Positions 45,122 through 55,943 are shown, counted from the stretch's first letter. The stretch: DNA of 64,000 nt from Prorocentrum cordatum (GCA_963575745.1 CAUYUJ010015270.1:134501-198500), one strand, 5' to 3'. Numbers and translations: made by a program. The notes: generated from the letters alone by a model not told the origin.

Positions 45122-45958
45122 CACGAGAAGGGTTCAGAGAAGGCAGCCCCACGAGCATAATTCCACACCTTTGCTGCCCGCGCACCCGAGCTTCCCGACT
45201 GGGGCAACGATGTACCTTCCCCCATCGACGCCAGTATGGAGCGGCACCAGCCCCCCCTGCACCCGCGGAGCCAGTTCTCGCTCTCCTGGGGACAGCCACC
45301 CACGGCGAGCGAGCCCAACCGCCGACATATCTGGCACTGACGCAGCAGTCCCGAGCACCTCTCCCCCCGCAAAAGACCAACGTAGCTAGCCCCCCCTTGC
45401 CAGTGGGGGCGACGACGCCGCCGCCGCGGGGGCGCTGCCTCCGAGACCTCGTTGGTTGGCCCCCACGACGACAAACCTGTTCCTCACCGGGGCCGCCAAG
45501 GGACACTCGTCGCCCTGTCCCCGACCCCGAGCTCGGAACCGCCAGCGCTACCGAGCTGGAGCGAGCCCTGCGGCCCCGCCTCGCCCGCCGACGGTCCATG
45601 CGCCCCCCCTGTGCTGGCTGGGCAAGACGACAGAAACCTCGCGCGCCTTCCCGAGCGCAGGGCTCCGCCATCCCTTTGCATCCCCCGGCGACCCCAGGCA
45701 GCCAATGCGACGCTTGATGAGTTTGACTGGGGCGAGGGCTGGGGTGGGCGCCGCCCGCGCCGGCGCCATGAGGCCAGCCGCAGTGGTCCCTACAGCGGCC
45801 ACTGGACAGGATGGACAGGGTGGTCCAGTTGGGAGGCGGGCGACCGCTGGAGGCGGTCTGCGCGTGTCCACACACACCCCATCCTCGACGACCTCCCTGC
45901 TCCCCGGTCGGGCCCCTGGCCCTCCTACGAGAGTGCACAAGCTAACCTCGCGCTGTAA
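45122..45958 (+). pseudogene. Possible C-terminal tail of the helicase locus
   Basis: Pro-rich sequence leads to a frame (45452-45958) that ends in a distinctive Trp/Gly/Asp-rich tail (DEFDWGEGWGG and GHWTGWTGWSSWEAGDRW) with a stop at 45956. This looks more like protein than compositional noise. Assignment to the upstream gene is inference. Confidence 0.25.
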
Positions 45959-46109
45959 GCGGCCCCCCCTCCCCCGCCCTCCGTCCGCCGTCTTCGCCTC
46001 CGTCCCCCGCGCTTTTGTTCGCGCTGTCTGCGGCTGTTACCTCTCCCCCCTCGCCCCCGCCCCCCGCCCCCGCGCCCCCCCGTCCCCGGGCTACTGCCCC
46101 CCAGACTTT

Positions 46110-47215
46110 CATTGACTCTGCGATTGTTAAGCTGCTTCCCCCCGCGCGCCCCCCGCCCGCCCCTTCGCCCCCGCCCCCCGCGCACCGTCGCCCACTGGGT
46201 CCTGGCCTTCGCGCTGGTCACTCGATTCCCTGGTCCGTCCTGGTCCGTCGCCCCCCCTGCGGCTGTCCCCCGCAGACGGGGCCCGGGCCCACCCTCTGTG
46301 ACGAGTGGCTCTTGCGGCGGTCAGCCGCCCTGATCCGTCCAGCCCGCCCCTCCTCTTGTGGCTGTCCCCCATGCGGGAGGTTCTTGGGCTCGCCCTGTGT
46401 CTACTAGCTCTGCGGCTGTTAGCTGCGACCGCCGCCCGCGCAACGTCCGTGCCTTCGGCGCTCCCCCCTGGGCGCTGGGGCCAGCGGGCAATGAACTTCC
46501 CAGGCCGTCTGGGCCGCCCCCCTCTTGCGGCTGTCTTCCCGCAAGTGGTGCACGGGCGCGCCCGCCGACTTCATTGTCTCTGCGGCTGTTAGCTGCGACC
46601 GCCGCCCCCAGTGCGGCCTGGCCCATCGGCGCTCCCTCCAGGGGAACTGGCGCCAGGCGATGTATCGATGGCCTCTCCGAGCTGTCTGGCCCGTCCACCC
46701 TCCTGCGGCTGTCCCCCCGCGGGAGGTGCGCGGGCGTGCCCGCTGTGCTATTCGCTCTGCGGCTGTTAGCTGCGACAGCCGCCCACGGTGCGTCCGTGGC
46801 CCTCGGCGCCGCTCCCAGGGCGGTGGGGCCAGCAGGCAACGAACTCCCTGGGCCGTGTGGCCCGCCCCCCCCCCCCCCTGCGGCTGTCCCCCCGCAGGAG
46901 GTGCACGGGCGCGCCCGCTGAATTCGCTATCTCTGCGGCTGTTAGCTGCGACCCGCAGCGCGGCCCTGGCCCTCGGCGCCCCTTCCAAGGGCGCTGGCGC
47001 CAGGAGATATATCGATGGCCTCTCCCGGCTGTCTGGCCCGTCCATCCTCGTGCGGCTGTCCCCCGCAGGAGGTGCGCGGGCATGCAGCTGTTAGCTCCTG
47101 CGGCTGTGAGCTGCGACCGCCGCCTGCAGCGCGCGCGGCCCCCGGCGCCCTCCCCGTGGCGTTGGGACCAGTGCCGGCAGACGCCGGGGCCCTCTCCCTG
47201 CGGCTATTTCGCCGC
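46110..47215 (+). repeat. ~172-bp hairpin satellite (right array)
   Basis: Hairpin GCGGCTGTTAGCTGC starts at 46412, 46582, 46759 and 46935, with GCGGCTGTGAGCTGC at 47100 (spacings 170, 177, 176, 165). Diverged members lie at 46118 and 46314 (the latter a perfect GCGGC/GCCGC stem). Most units hold a second hairpin, CTGCGG/CCGCAG around a CTGTCCCC loop (for example 46877-46898). Between them sit GTGCACGGGCGCGCCCGC and CTGGGGCCAGCGGGCAA or variants. Confidence 0.9.
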
Positions 47216-47639
47216 GGGAGGCGCTCTGTTCAGCGCAGTGCAACCTTGGCTTGTGCCCGTCTCTCTTCGCTGGTTCCGTTCGGTGGCCATGGTCCGTGGT
47301 GCGTCGACTGATTGGACGGCGCGCGTCGCCGACTGGGCCCCCCCCATGAGGTGGGACTCCCGTGGGCACTTATTTGAGGCTGGCCTACGTGGTATGATCA
47401 CTGGATTTTGTTCTAGACGACGGCGGTGGTGCGCGTGCCCCGCATTCGGCTCATGCATGCTGTCTCGTGGCAGTGGATAAGTTTGCTGGGGGCAAGTTCG
47501 GAGAGGTCGCTGAGCGCAAGTTCGCTGAGGGCCATTAATTCGGCGCGTGGGCCCGGCTGTCTTTGACTTCTGAGCGCGCTGCTTGCTCGCCGCTTCTGTC
47601 CCTGGCCGCGGCATTTAGGCTTGCTTGACCCTTGTGACG

Positions 47640-48260
47640 GCGCGTGGCTCTCCCGCTGGCGCTCGCGAGCGAGAAGGTACCCCCGCCGGCCGAACGGCGC
47701 CGGCAGCGCGACGGCCAGTTTGACACCAGCAGCGCGACGGCTTGTGCGAACGGCACCAGCAGCGCGACGGCCAGCTCGAGGGTGGCCAGCAGCACCATTG
47801 CATCCTCCACCACCTTGACTTTTAGTGCTTCGTTGTCCAGCAGTACGTCTCAGACGACCTGCAGCGCGACCGCCGTCCACCGCCTTGGCTTCAGTGAGTA
47901 GGCGTCGAGCAGTACGCTTCAGACGACCAGCAGCGCGACCTCGAGCAGCAGGGATCCGACCAGACTGCCCCGAGGAGTGCCGCGGCCACGGCCGCCTCCA
48001 CGGTGAGCTCCACGACGGTGCTGAGCAGCAGCTCGAGCGCGGTCGTGGCGAGCCGCGCAACTTCGGGCAATGCGATTCGAGTGCGACACAGTCGAGCAGC
48101 GCCACGCCGTCCAGCACTACGGCGAGCAGGGGCGCGACGCTGACGGATGAGGCACGGTCATGCAATGCCACGCTGCCCTGGGCGAGGTCTTCGTCGGCTA
48201 GCGCCAGCGGCGCCGACAGCGCGACGGCCAGCTCGAGGGTGACCTGCCGCGCGACTGGCT
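47640..48260 (+). repeat. AGCGCGACGGCCAGC low-complexity repeat
   Basis: The 15-bp word CAGCGCGACGGCCAG and relatives recur, encoding Ser/Ala/Thr on the plus strand (SSATASS). Similar to 37040-37533 on the other side of the helicase locus. Confidence 0.6.
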
Positions 48261-48544
48261 TGTCCCTCCTCATAGTGGGGCCATCCCCAGATGGGGCAAC
48301 TCGGCGCGCCACTTCGGCTCCGCGCCTAATGCCGCCTCGAGCGCGCTTAGCTTGCTGGCTCGCCCCTGGACCTCAGGAGACCCTTGCTCCTGGCCGCTTT
48401 GCGGCCTCTCGCCCCCTGGGTGATCGCCCCTCCCCCCTGGCCCGATTCAGGCGCCGCCCAGGGGCCCTGGTCCCCGCTCCCGCGGCGTGACCCGCGCTGC
48501 TAGATCCCTCGCGGCCGCGGGGCTCGCAGCCTGACGCAGCGCGC

Positions 48545-48960
48545 AACAGTGACCACTTCGTGACTGTTAGTCGCGCCCCCCGCCATTCCCCGTCCGCCCT
48601 TCTGCGCCCCTCTGCGACTGTCAGTCGTCTGTCACCTCGACCCCCCCTCGGGGTGCGACTGTCAGTCGCCTCTCGCCTCGCCCGCCGCATTGGGGTTGCT
48701 CCCTTGCCGCTGCGCGACTGTCCGTCGCCCCGCGCCTTCGCTGCCTCTTCGACGCTCCATTCTGCGGCTGTCAGCTGCTTGCTCCTCGCCCGACCCCCGC
48801 CCGCCTCCTGGTGCCTGTCCCCCGCGGTTATGACGCCCCACTCTGCGGCTGTCAGCTGCTTCCCCCCCGCCCGCCCCCCGCCCGCCTCCTGGCCCGCCCC
48901 CCGCGCCCGCCCCCCGCGTGTTCTCCTCCAACGCGGTGCGACTGTCGCCCCCGTTGCCCG
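48545..48960 (+). repeat. Cluster of covarying hairpins
   Basis: GTGAC/GTCGC at 48560, GCGAC/GTCGT at 48614, GCGAC/GTCGC at 48655 and 48714, GCGGC/GCTGC at 48764 and 48845, and a truncated member at 48938. All have loops TGTTA, TGTCA or TGTCC. Spacing is irregular (40-95 bp). Confidence 0.85.
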
Positions 48961-49985
48961 CATCTCCCCGCCCGCGCGCACCACCTTCTCCCCCCCCGCC
49001 GCGGCCCGCTTCACGGCCGCCGCGGCCCAGCGCCTATGCCGCCCGGCCGCGTGCGTGCTGGGGCCTTCCCGACGCGGGCCGCGCCTCGCCGCCCCCAGCC
49101 TCTCTCTGCTGCGGCCCCCCCCCCCCCCCCCCCCGGTCTTCGACGACCCCCTGGGGCGTCGCGGCCGGCGCCGGCGGTCCCGCTCAAGCGCGCGGCCTCG
49201 GGGCTCCCCCGGCCCGCCGCGCCGTCGCCCCTGCCCTGCTGGGTGCCTGCTATCCCTGCTCGGCCTCGCCGGTCACTCTGGGGCAAGCCGCTCGCCCTCC
49301 TCTCGGGGTGCTCCTGGCCGTTTGGGCCCTCCTCGGCTCGTGGGCGCCGCTCGCCCGTTCGGGGTCGTCTGACACCTTGTCTCCCCCGTGCCGGGTGGGC
49401 CTCGCCGCCGCGAGTTTGGCGATGTTCCTGGCGTTCCTGGCGCCCCGCCGCCACGATGTCGGTGCTCTGCTTGGCACTGTCCTTGCCCCGCCGCCGCGGT
49501 TCCCGCCTTCGTGCTCTCCTTGCACGTAAGAGGCTCCTTCACGTTCGTGCCTCTTGACCCCCCGCTGGCGATCTGGAGTCCCCCGCTGAGCTCCTGCGCG
49601 GTTTGCCCTCCTCGACTACGTGACTGTGGTCATCGTCCCCTTCGATTGCGCGGGCGTGGTCTTCGGGAATTTGGGCTCGACTTGCCTCGCCATTTTGGCG
49701 CTGCGCGCGGGCCGGGTCCACCTCCTGGTCTCCTGCGGCATCGGCGTTTTCGGTTTGTTTTTCAGCGTCTTCTTCGCCTTCTGAGTCGAGTCGCAGCGTG
49801 GTTCGCTCGTGCGCGCTTAGTGCCTAATTTAGATCTTGGCGCGGCTGTCTCGCTTCTGGACGGCGCGCGGTTGGTCCGCGACGCTCGCGAACAAAATAGT
49901 ACCCCCGCCAGCCCATTCAGACACAGATCGCCAGGCGAGTTGCCTTGATCTCGGAAGTGTAGAAGTGTGCAGTGTTAACGACCGC
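48960..49985. other. GC-rich DNA, no recognised gene
   Basis: High-GC sequence with compositional open frames on both strands. A diverged hairpin (GTGACTGTGGTCAT) lies near 49621. Confidence 0.3.
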
Positions 49986-49989
49986 CTTG

Positions 49990-50285
49990 GAAGTGTTTTC
50001 TCGGAGGTCTCTGGGAGCCATCTTGGGTCTCTCTTGGGGTCCTCGCGGAGCAATGTGGCGCACTTTGGGGGCGCGCAGTTCAGAAAGAGGGGGTGTCCTC
50101 AATTCAGCCCCCTCCTTCGGAGGCTCAAACATGTCGTTTTGGGGTCGTTTTAGGGCGCTCTCGGGGCGCTGTTGGGGCGCTCTTCGGCGCTTCTGGGGGC
50201 CGTCATGGGGCTCTCTTGGGCCCCTCTCGGGCCGTTTTGGGGCCATCGTGACGCTTCGAGAGCCCATCGGAAGCAAAAGGGGGAG
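49990..50285 (+). repeat. G-rich repeat block 8
   Basis: CTCTTGGGGC/GGGGCGCTCTC words ending at an AT-richer island (CGAGAGCCCATCGGAAGCAA) like the other blocks. Confidence 0.7.
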
Positions 50286-52100
50286 GAGGCGACAAACACT
50301 GATTTTCCGTCGGTCTGGGAGCTATTTTTGCCTCCTGCAGGTCCTTCGAAGGAACGTGCGCGCATCATTCCGCCAGTTCCGCCAATCGCCCGTCCCTTTG
50401 TTCCGTTGGGTTAACTCTGAGCGAAGCTCGTAGCGTCATTCCTCCTCCTCCTCCCGCTCCTCCAGTATACAGCGAAGACGGTGGCACAAGGACCACCTTG
50501 GGAAGGGCTAGGGTTTTCGGGCTGCTGCTGAGATTTATGTTGGGTTTCTCTCCGGGCCTACCAGAAAAGCCCCTTTCGCTCTCTCTCTCTCTCTTTTGTT
50601 GTAATCCTTATGGTAACACGATGACTGCAGTCCTCGTCCTGCTCCCCCCCGTTCTTCCCCACTCTTCTTGCGCAGTCCATTTTCCCCGCAGGATGGAGGG
50701 GAGGGTTGGGTGGGAACGGGAGGGATGAGAGCAAAACCTTGCGAGGGATAGTGGACGAGGGAGGCAAGGGGAGGGGGAGGGTCGCGCCGGAACCTTCGGC
50801 GGCGCAAAGGACCATTGGTGGATGCGCTCGACGACGCATGCGCAATCAGAGTGTTCGGGCAGCTGGCCAGCTCCGCTATCTGGGCGGGGCACGCTGGTGG
50901 ACGAGCTCGAGGGTTTCGTGGGGGATCGAAGGTCGAAGGAAAGAAGGCGTAACATAATGTAAGACATTTGTGTTAAAAAAAGGGATCTCTATAATGTAAG
51001 AACGTATCGTGCTTCCAGGGCCTAAGAGAATGTAATCATATTGAGGGGCTCTAGAATGTATGGAAAGGGTTCACAAAAGGGGCTGTGATAGAGCCCCTGG
51101 GGCCCCGACGGCGCACGAAACCAACACCTTGCTCCCCCCTTCCGTTTCCCGCTCCCCATGAAGCAATGTCAGACAAAAGCACGGGACCTTCTCCCCGATG
51201 ATGCTGCTTTTTGACGTCCACACGAGAGCGACACGTACCAGTACCGCGGGCGCCTCGCAAACGTGGGTGTGCCGAGTGCTCTGGGGGAGCTCGGGGAGCT
51301 CAAAGTCAGCGAGCAGGTAACGGGTTTCAGCGCAAATGGGGCTCAGCTAGAACGGAGAATCCTCCAGAATCCTGCAATGCCAGGTTTTGGCTCTGAGCCT
51401 GGTTGGGGAACCGCCCCGCAGCCTTGGAGGTGGCTCTGCATATTGACTGAGCCGGGTTTGGGAAGCCCCGAGCATTTGCAACGCAGTTTTTTCTTGAGCC
51501 GGGTTTGCGCTGAGCCAGGCTAGTCGATGCCCGACAAAGTACGTAAGGGGCACCGTGGGGATAGGCTCAGGGGGGGATGCACCGATTTCCTGTTGCCCAC
51601 TCAGGCCCGCCCCGCCCTGGAACGTGCGGACTCGCTATCGGTGGCCCATCGCCGATCGATCGGCGATGTACTGCTGATTGCAGGTCAGGTCGATGTTTCC
51701 CCCGTCAGCTGGTCCCATCGTAACGTCGCCCCTGGACAAGGGGAAGGAGGGGAGTTCCTCGAGCAGAGCGGGCCGCTGCGCTCCCGCCTATGGCATTAGG
51801 GCTGCCAGGCGGGCCTCAGGCAGCGCGGGGAACTCACACGCGCCAGACATGAGCTGGCCGTGGGGTCGCGGCGACGGAGGATGACCCTTCCGCGACCCTG
51901 GCCCCCGCTCTCGCCGCCGTCGGCACTGTCGTCGAGGCAGCCAGTCAGCCGCTGTCACTCGGGGCCGCCGGGCGACCGTGCTTGGGCGGCGCCAGCGCCG
52001 CCTCCGACGCACGGCGCTTGGCGGTGGACGTGCAGAACGTCCGCGGCATTCGGGAGCATCGCGAGCCTTCGGCGGCACGCATCAGGGAACAGCAGTAGAT
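50285..52100. other. No gene recognised
   Basis: Short CT microsatellite at 50578-50595. ATCGCCGATCGATCGGCGAT, a perfect 20-bp palindrome near 51649, is related to the words in the chaperone intron. No protein domain identified. Confidence 0.35.
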
Positions 52101-52117
52101 GGAGGAGGAAGGAAGAG

Positions 52118-52210
52118 GAGAACGCTGGAGGAGGAGGAGGAGGAGGAGGAGGAGGAGGAGGAGGAGGAGGAGGGGGAGGAGGAGGAGTTGGAGTTGGAGT
52201 TGGAGTTCCT
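52118..52210 (+). repeat. (GGA)n microsatellite with GTTGGA tail
   Basis: GGA run ending in GGAGTTGGAGTTGGAGTT. Confidence 0.95.
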
Positions 52211-52480
52211 GGACGTAGTCCGACCAACACTCACTGACACCCCTTCTGGGCTTTACAGGCTAATTGCGCCTTGCTGTATGCCTTGGGCCACTGCCCCAAA
52301 GCAATCTCACGGAGGTATTCTCTCATGGTGGGTGTGGGTTGGTAAACGCAAGCCTTCCCGAGGCCTACGAGCTGCTAGTCCCCGTGCATCCCACAACACG
52401 GACAAACCACATCATTAACACAGCGTGGTGCCTCAGGCAGTGGGAGGGATGACATCCCAGCCAGGTGAACTGCGGCCACC

Positions 52481-53005
52481 TCAGGAAGTGCACGAAGGGA
52501 GCTGTCTAAAGCCGAGCAGTAGCACAGGCCTGACGTCCTCGCCTGGCACTAGGACACCGCCGGCAACTCCTTGAATGAGGCCTGTCTGAAAGCAGGACTC
52601 TTGATCAGGCGGCTCTGGTACTCTGGTCCACGGGGCGGGCATGGCTCCTCTAAGCCAAAATGTTGGCTCAGACTCATGTTGCGTCGCCGCCATCATATAC
52701 AAAGCGTCCGTCTTGGTGTAGATAGGATGATCGGTATTCTTATCACATTCCCAGATACGGTGAAACTGAGACGCATCTTTCTTCTTGCACCTGGGGCAAA
52801 GTGGACAGACCTGAACTTTCGTAGCCGCCTGAGCCCTCCTGAGCCTCGGCCACAAACCACCCGCCACAACCGTTGCCAGTAGTTCGGAAAGCCTCCGTCC
52901 CCTGGGAATCTGGTCGAGCTGCCTCATGAGATGGTGGATAGAGTACACTTCCATACCTTGGTCCAAGCCTCCACCACAAAAATGACGTTCGGCGGTGGAC
53001 CACAA
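52481..53005 (-). pseudogene. Minus-strand LINE fragment: RT-RNase H linker with Cys/His knuckle
   Basis: A minus-strand frame of 174 codons holds RRLSELLATVVAGGLWPR, then CPLCPRCKKKDASQFHRIWE followed by C, and FWLRGAMPAPWTRVPEPP. The Cx2C...H...C knuckle followed by a WLRG-type phrase is the layout seen between RT and RNase H in LINE pol relics. The equivalent knuckle in the element at 56.6-60.3 kb reads CPRCPDPSADLFHIPWTC. No RT or RNase H core is found on either side, so this is an isolated fragment. Confidence 0.5.
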
Positions 53006-53094
53006 CAGCTTCTCCGACGATAGGTTAAAATCTTGGAAAAAAGTGTTGTGTCATTCAACGCCGACATATCTGAATAACCAGCTTCTGGGAAACG

Positions 53095-53205
53095 CCGAGG
53101 AGGAGGATGAGAAGGAGGAGGAGAAGGAGGAGGAGAAGGAGGAAGGAGGATGGGGGATGGAGGAGGAGGGGGATGGAGGAGGCCTCGGAGGAGGAGGAGG
53201 AGGAC
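53095..53205 (+). repeat. (GGA)n / GGAGAA microsatellite
   Basis: Purine-rich triplets with AAG interruptions. Confidence 0.95.
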
Positions 53206-53324
53206 CAGTGTAAACCCAAGACCCAGCAACGATGTGGCAATAAACCCTCACTCCAAATTCCCTCTTCATAGGCCCTGTAAGGATTCATTTCCACTGAGGG
53301 AAATGCCCAGTTGGAGACAACCGT

Positions 53325-53710
53325 TAGAACATCCGAAACTGTGCCAAAACATCATTCTTGTGACTTCAACGCCGCGAATCACCGTTATTCTTGCGTGTTG
53401 ACGATCCTTCGTGATGCCAGAACATTCCTGGGACTTCAGCACTGCGAATCAACGTGACTGTTGCGCCCAGACATTCCGACATCGTACCAAAACACAGTTT
53501 CTGTGAGGTCAGCCATTCGGATTACTGAAACTGTTGCCCGCGTTTAAGACGAATGTGCGCGGCGCTAAGGCGAGAGCCACATTTCGAAAATGAACCGCCG
53601 TCTATCCGTGAAACTGTTGTACACTTTCAAGACGAATGTGTGCGGCGCTAACGCGAGAGCCACCTTTTGAAAACCATCCGCCCTCCATTTGTGAAATTGT
53701 TGCGAGTTCT
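53325..53710 (-). repeat. CACGGATGG-family satellite, inverted orientation
   Basis: Words of the form CCGTGAAACTGTTG recur (near 53519, 53599 and 53692 with variation), with GACGAATGTG(C/T)GCGGCGCTAA in the last two units. The reverse complement matches the satellite at 10.6-11.1 kb. Confidence 0.65.
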
Positions 53711-53814
53711 TAGCTTAAGGATCAGAACTGGGGAGAAAATCTCAGGCGAAACGCCCGGCCCGCCCTTTCGACCGGCTTCGGGGTGCGACAGGGAGGAGCT
53801 AGTCATGAGGAAAG

Positions 53815-53865
53815 GAAATGGAGGAGGAGGAGGAGGAGGAGGAGGAGGAGGAAGAACGCAACAGC
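53815..53865 (+). repeat. (GGA)n microsatellite
   Basis: Short GGA run of about 14 triplets. Confidence 0.95.
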
Positions 53866-54725
53866 CTCGTCGCGCATGTTTGCCTGACGCTACAGAACGG
53901 GAGGAGGATGGAGGATGCACTCGTGGGAGATGGAGGAGGAAGAGGTTGGGAAGAGCGGGCGGGGGGGGACTTCGGGGGCTCTTCACTGGAGGGGGCAGCG
54001 CCGCCGCCGCCCGCCCGCCGATCGGCCTCCCGCGCCTGGCAGGAGCCAAACGCCGAGCCGAACAAGAAGCTCGCCCAGAACAAGAACGGGCAGATCGCCT
54101 GCTGGGCGGGCAACTGGAAGGACCCCACCAGCTCACGTCTTGAAGGGATCACGACGGATGGTGTTTAGCAGTCTTCGGCCTCTGGGGACCCTCAGTGGGT
54201 CCTGGGACCAAAAACGGCTCAGGAGGGAAGTCGGCCGCGGGGAAAAGGTCCAGAGCTCTAGAGGTCCACGTTTTGAAACAACATCTCGACGACGGAGTTC
54301 TGGGGATATCGTCAGAGGAGCGAGAAGTTATTAATGATACTGACGCGTTGTAGTGTTAGTTGTTTCATGCTTTCTTCGTGTTGTTCGTCGCGGCCTCAGA
54401 GACGGCGGTCTGCTAGATACTCCAGAATTCCCGGGACTTATCCTGAACCAGCCGTGTCACGACATCTCCGCCCCAGAAACACCAGGGTCAGCTGTGGCAG
54501 GTGTCGCCCTTGTCGCCCCTCTCCGTGCAGTCTGCGGAAGGCACAGCGGCAATGGCGTCACCCGCACGCGGGCTACGATTTTTGCCTACCATGCAAGAAT
54601 TGCTCCGGTTTCGGGCCGGGCAGCTCCACGCGATGCCCTCATCCAAAACAGCGGCTTTGTACTGATGTCAGGCACCTGTACTGCGTTCCCGCCGGCACAG
54701 TGCCACCCCAGCACGAATAATATCA
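53865..54725. other. No gene recognised
   Basis: One plus-strand frame near 54490-54690 is Cys-rich (GRCRPCRPSPC and FCLPCKNCSGFG), but I cannot place it. No other features seen. Confidence 0.35.
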
Positions 54726-54726
54726 C

Positions 54727-54870
54727 CGAGCGCGTTCCACTACTCGCAAAATGCCTACTCGCAAACGTTCGGAAAACACATGTCTGCTTCGATGTTATTT
54801 ATCGTAGATCCGCCGCGGCAGATCCAGGTCATTTGTGAGCAGTCACTTTGCGAGTAGTGGAGCGCGCTCG
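54727..54870. mobile_element. 144-bp MITE-like element with 27-bp inverted ends
   Basis: The left end 54727-54753 (CGAGCGCGTTCCACTACTCG, then CAAAATG) is the reverse complement of 54844-54870 at 25 of 27 positions. A sub-terminal repeat of ACTCGCAAA follows the left end. The interior is AT-richer than the flanks and has no coding capacity. No clear target-site duplication seen. Confidence 0.8.
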
Positions 54871-55117
54871 TCTAGAATAGTTGACGGCGACGCCAGCCCG
54901 TCGTTTTGCGGCTTCGCGCAAAATACGCCGCCGCGGGCGCAGCAGGACCTCCCCCGATGCTGCAGTGGCAGGCCGAGGCGCTCAGCACGGCCCGGGCGGC
55001 ACGCCGCCTCCGCCACAAAAAGAATACACAGACACCCTCCAATGGACTGTTCCTGGGCCTGAAGGGGGGGGTGGCGGTGTATAAACAACCACTGGGAACC
55101 AGCGACTTTATACTTAT

Positions 55118-55291
55118 GTCGGGCATGTCCCTCTACAGGAGGAATATTCAAAAATTGTCAAACAATAGTATGGGGACGACTTTTCGACTACTTGTGACCA
55201 TGTTTGGAGTATCTTCGAGTTTTTTTTTTTTTTTTTTTTGTTTCTCTCTCATTTTTCGTCCAAAATCCGCCTGTAGGGGGACAGGCCCGAC
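55118..55291 (+). mobile_element. TIR element copy 1 (174 bp)
   Basis: The left end GTCGGGCATGTCCCTCTACA, then GGAGGA, pairs with the right end (reverse complement GTCGGGCCTGTCCCCCTACA, then GGCGGA). Only three of about 25 positions differ. The interior holds AGTATGGGGACGA, then a T-tract. TATAC lies close to both ends and may be a target duplication. No coding capacity. Confidence 0.85.
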
Positions 55292-55539
55292 CTAACTCTA
55301 TACGCCGCTGCCCTCCTTGAAGGTGCCTGCAGAGTTCGTGGGAGGGTGTCTGTGTATATATGTTCGTGGCGCGCCGCCATGAAGAAATCGAGGCTCGAAG
55401 TCTTGGGAGCCTTTTCTGTTGTCTTGGGCCTCCGGGCGGCTCCCCGTCGTTGTGGCCGGCTCCTCCTTGGGGAGGCCACCAGGCCCAGGGGGCGATTTTT
55501 GGGCGAACCTTCGGCAGGAGTCGAGAGCCCTAAACTTAA

Positions 55540-55695
55540 GTCGGGCGCGCCCCTCTACAAGTGGAAAAACTCAAAAATAGTTGAACCATAGTCCGGGGAC
55601 GATTTTTTTTGCCATTTTTGAGCATCTTCGGAGCATTTTTGGACTATATCTTATTTTTCGTCTAAGATCCGCCTGTACGCTCGCATGTGCGCGCG
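55540..55695 (+). mobile_element. TIR element copy 2
   Basis: Left end GTCGGGCGCGCCCCTCTACA, interior AGTCCGGGGACGATTTTT, and right side GATCCGCCTGTACGC, where the terminal repeat is decayed. Same family as copy 1. Confidence 0.75.
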
Positions 55696-55805
55696 GATTT
55701 CTTGGGCCGGCGCGGGCCCTCCCCCAGCAGTGCGGTCCCCCTGGCGGCCCCCCCCCTCCGCGCTCCGCGCGCTGGGGAGGGGTGCGGGAGTTTCTTTTCG
55801 CCGGC

Positions 55806-55943
55806 GTCGGGTCATAGAGGGCAGGCGTTATTCAAGAACAGTAGAACATCGTCTGGTGACGATTTTTCGTGTTTTCGTTGCTCCGTTGGATTTTTTGATG
55901 AGTAGGTGTTTCCAAAATCCGCCTGTAGGAGGACATGCCCGAC
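55806..55943 (+). mobile_element. TIR element copy 3
   Basis: Right end AAAATCCGCCTGTAGGAGGA then CATGCCCGAC, well conserved. The left end is decayed (GTCGGGTCATAGAGGGCAGG). The interior GGTGACGATTTTT matches the family. Confidence 0.75.

Noticed and set aside
39352-45958. Classic Helitron
   Set aside because: The helicase motifs are Upf1-like and not Pif1-like. No HUH replicase motif was found, and no TC/CTRR ends could be placed.
51263-51523. Leucine-rich-repeat exon (GVPSALGELGELKVSEQ)
   Set aside because: Only one weak LRR-like phrase. The rest of the frame has no repeat structure.
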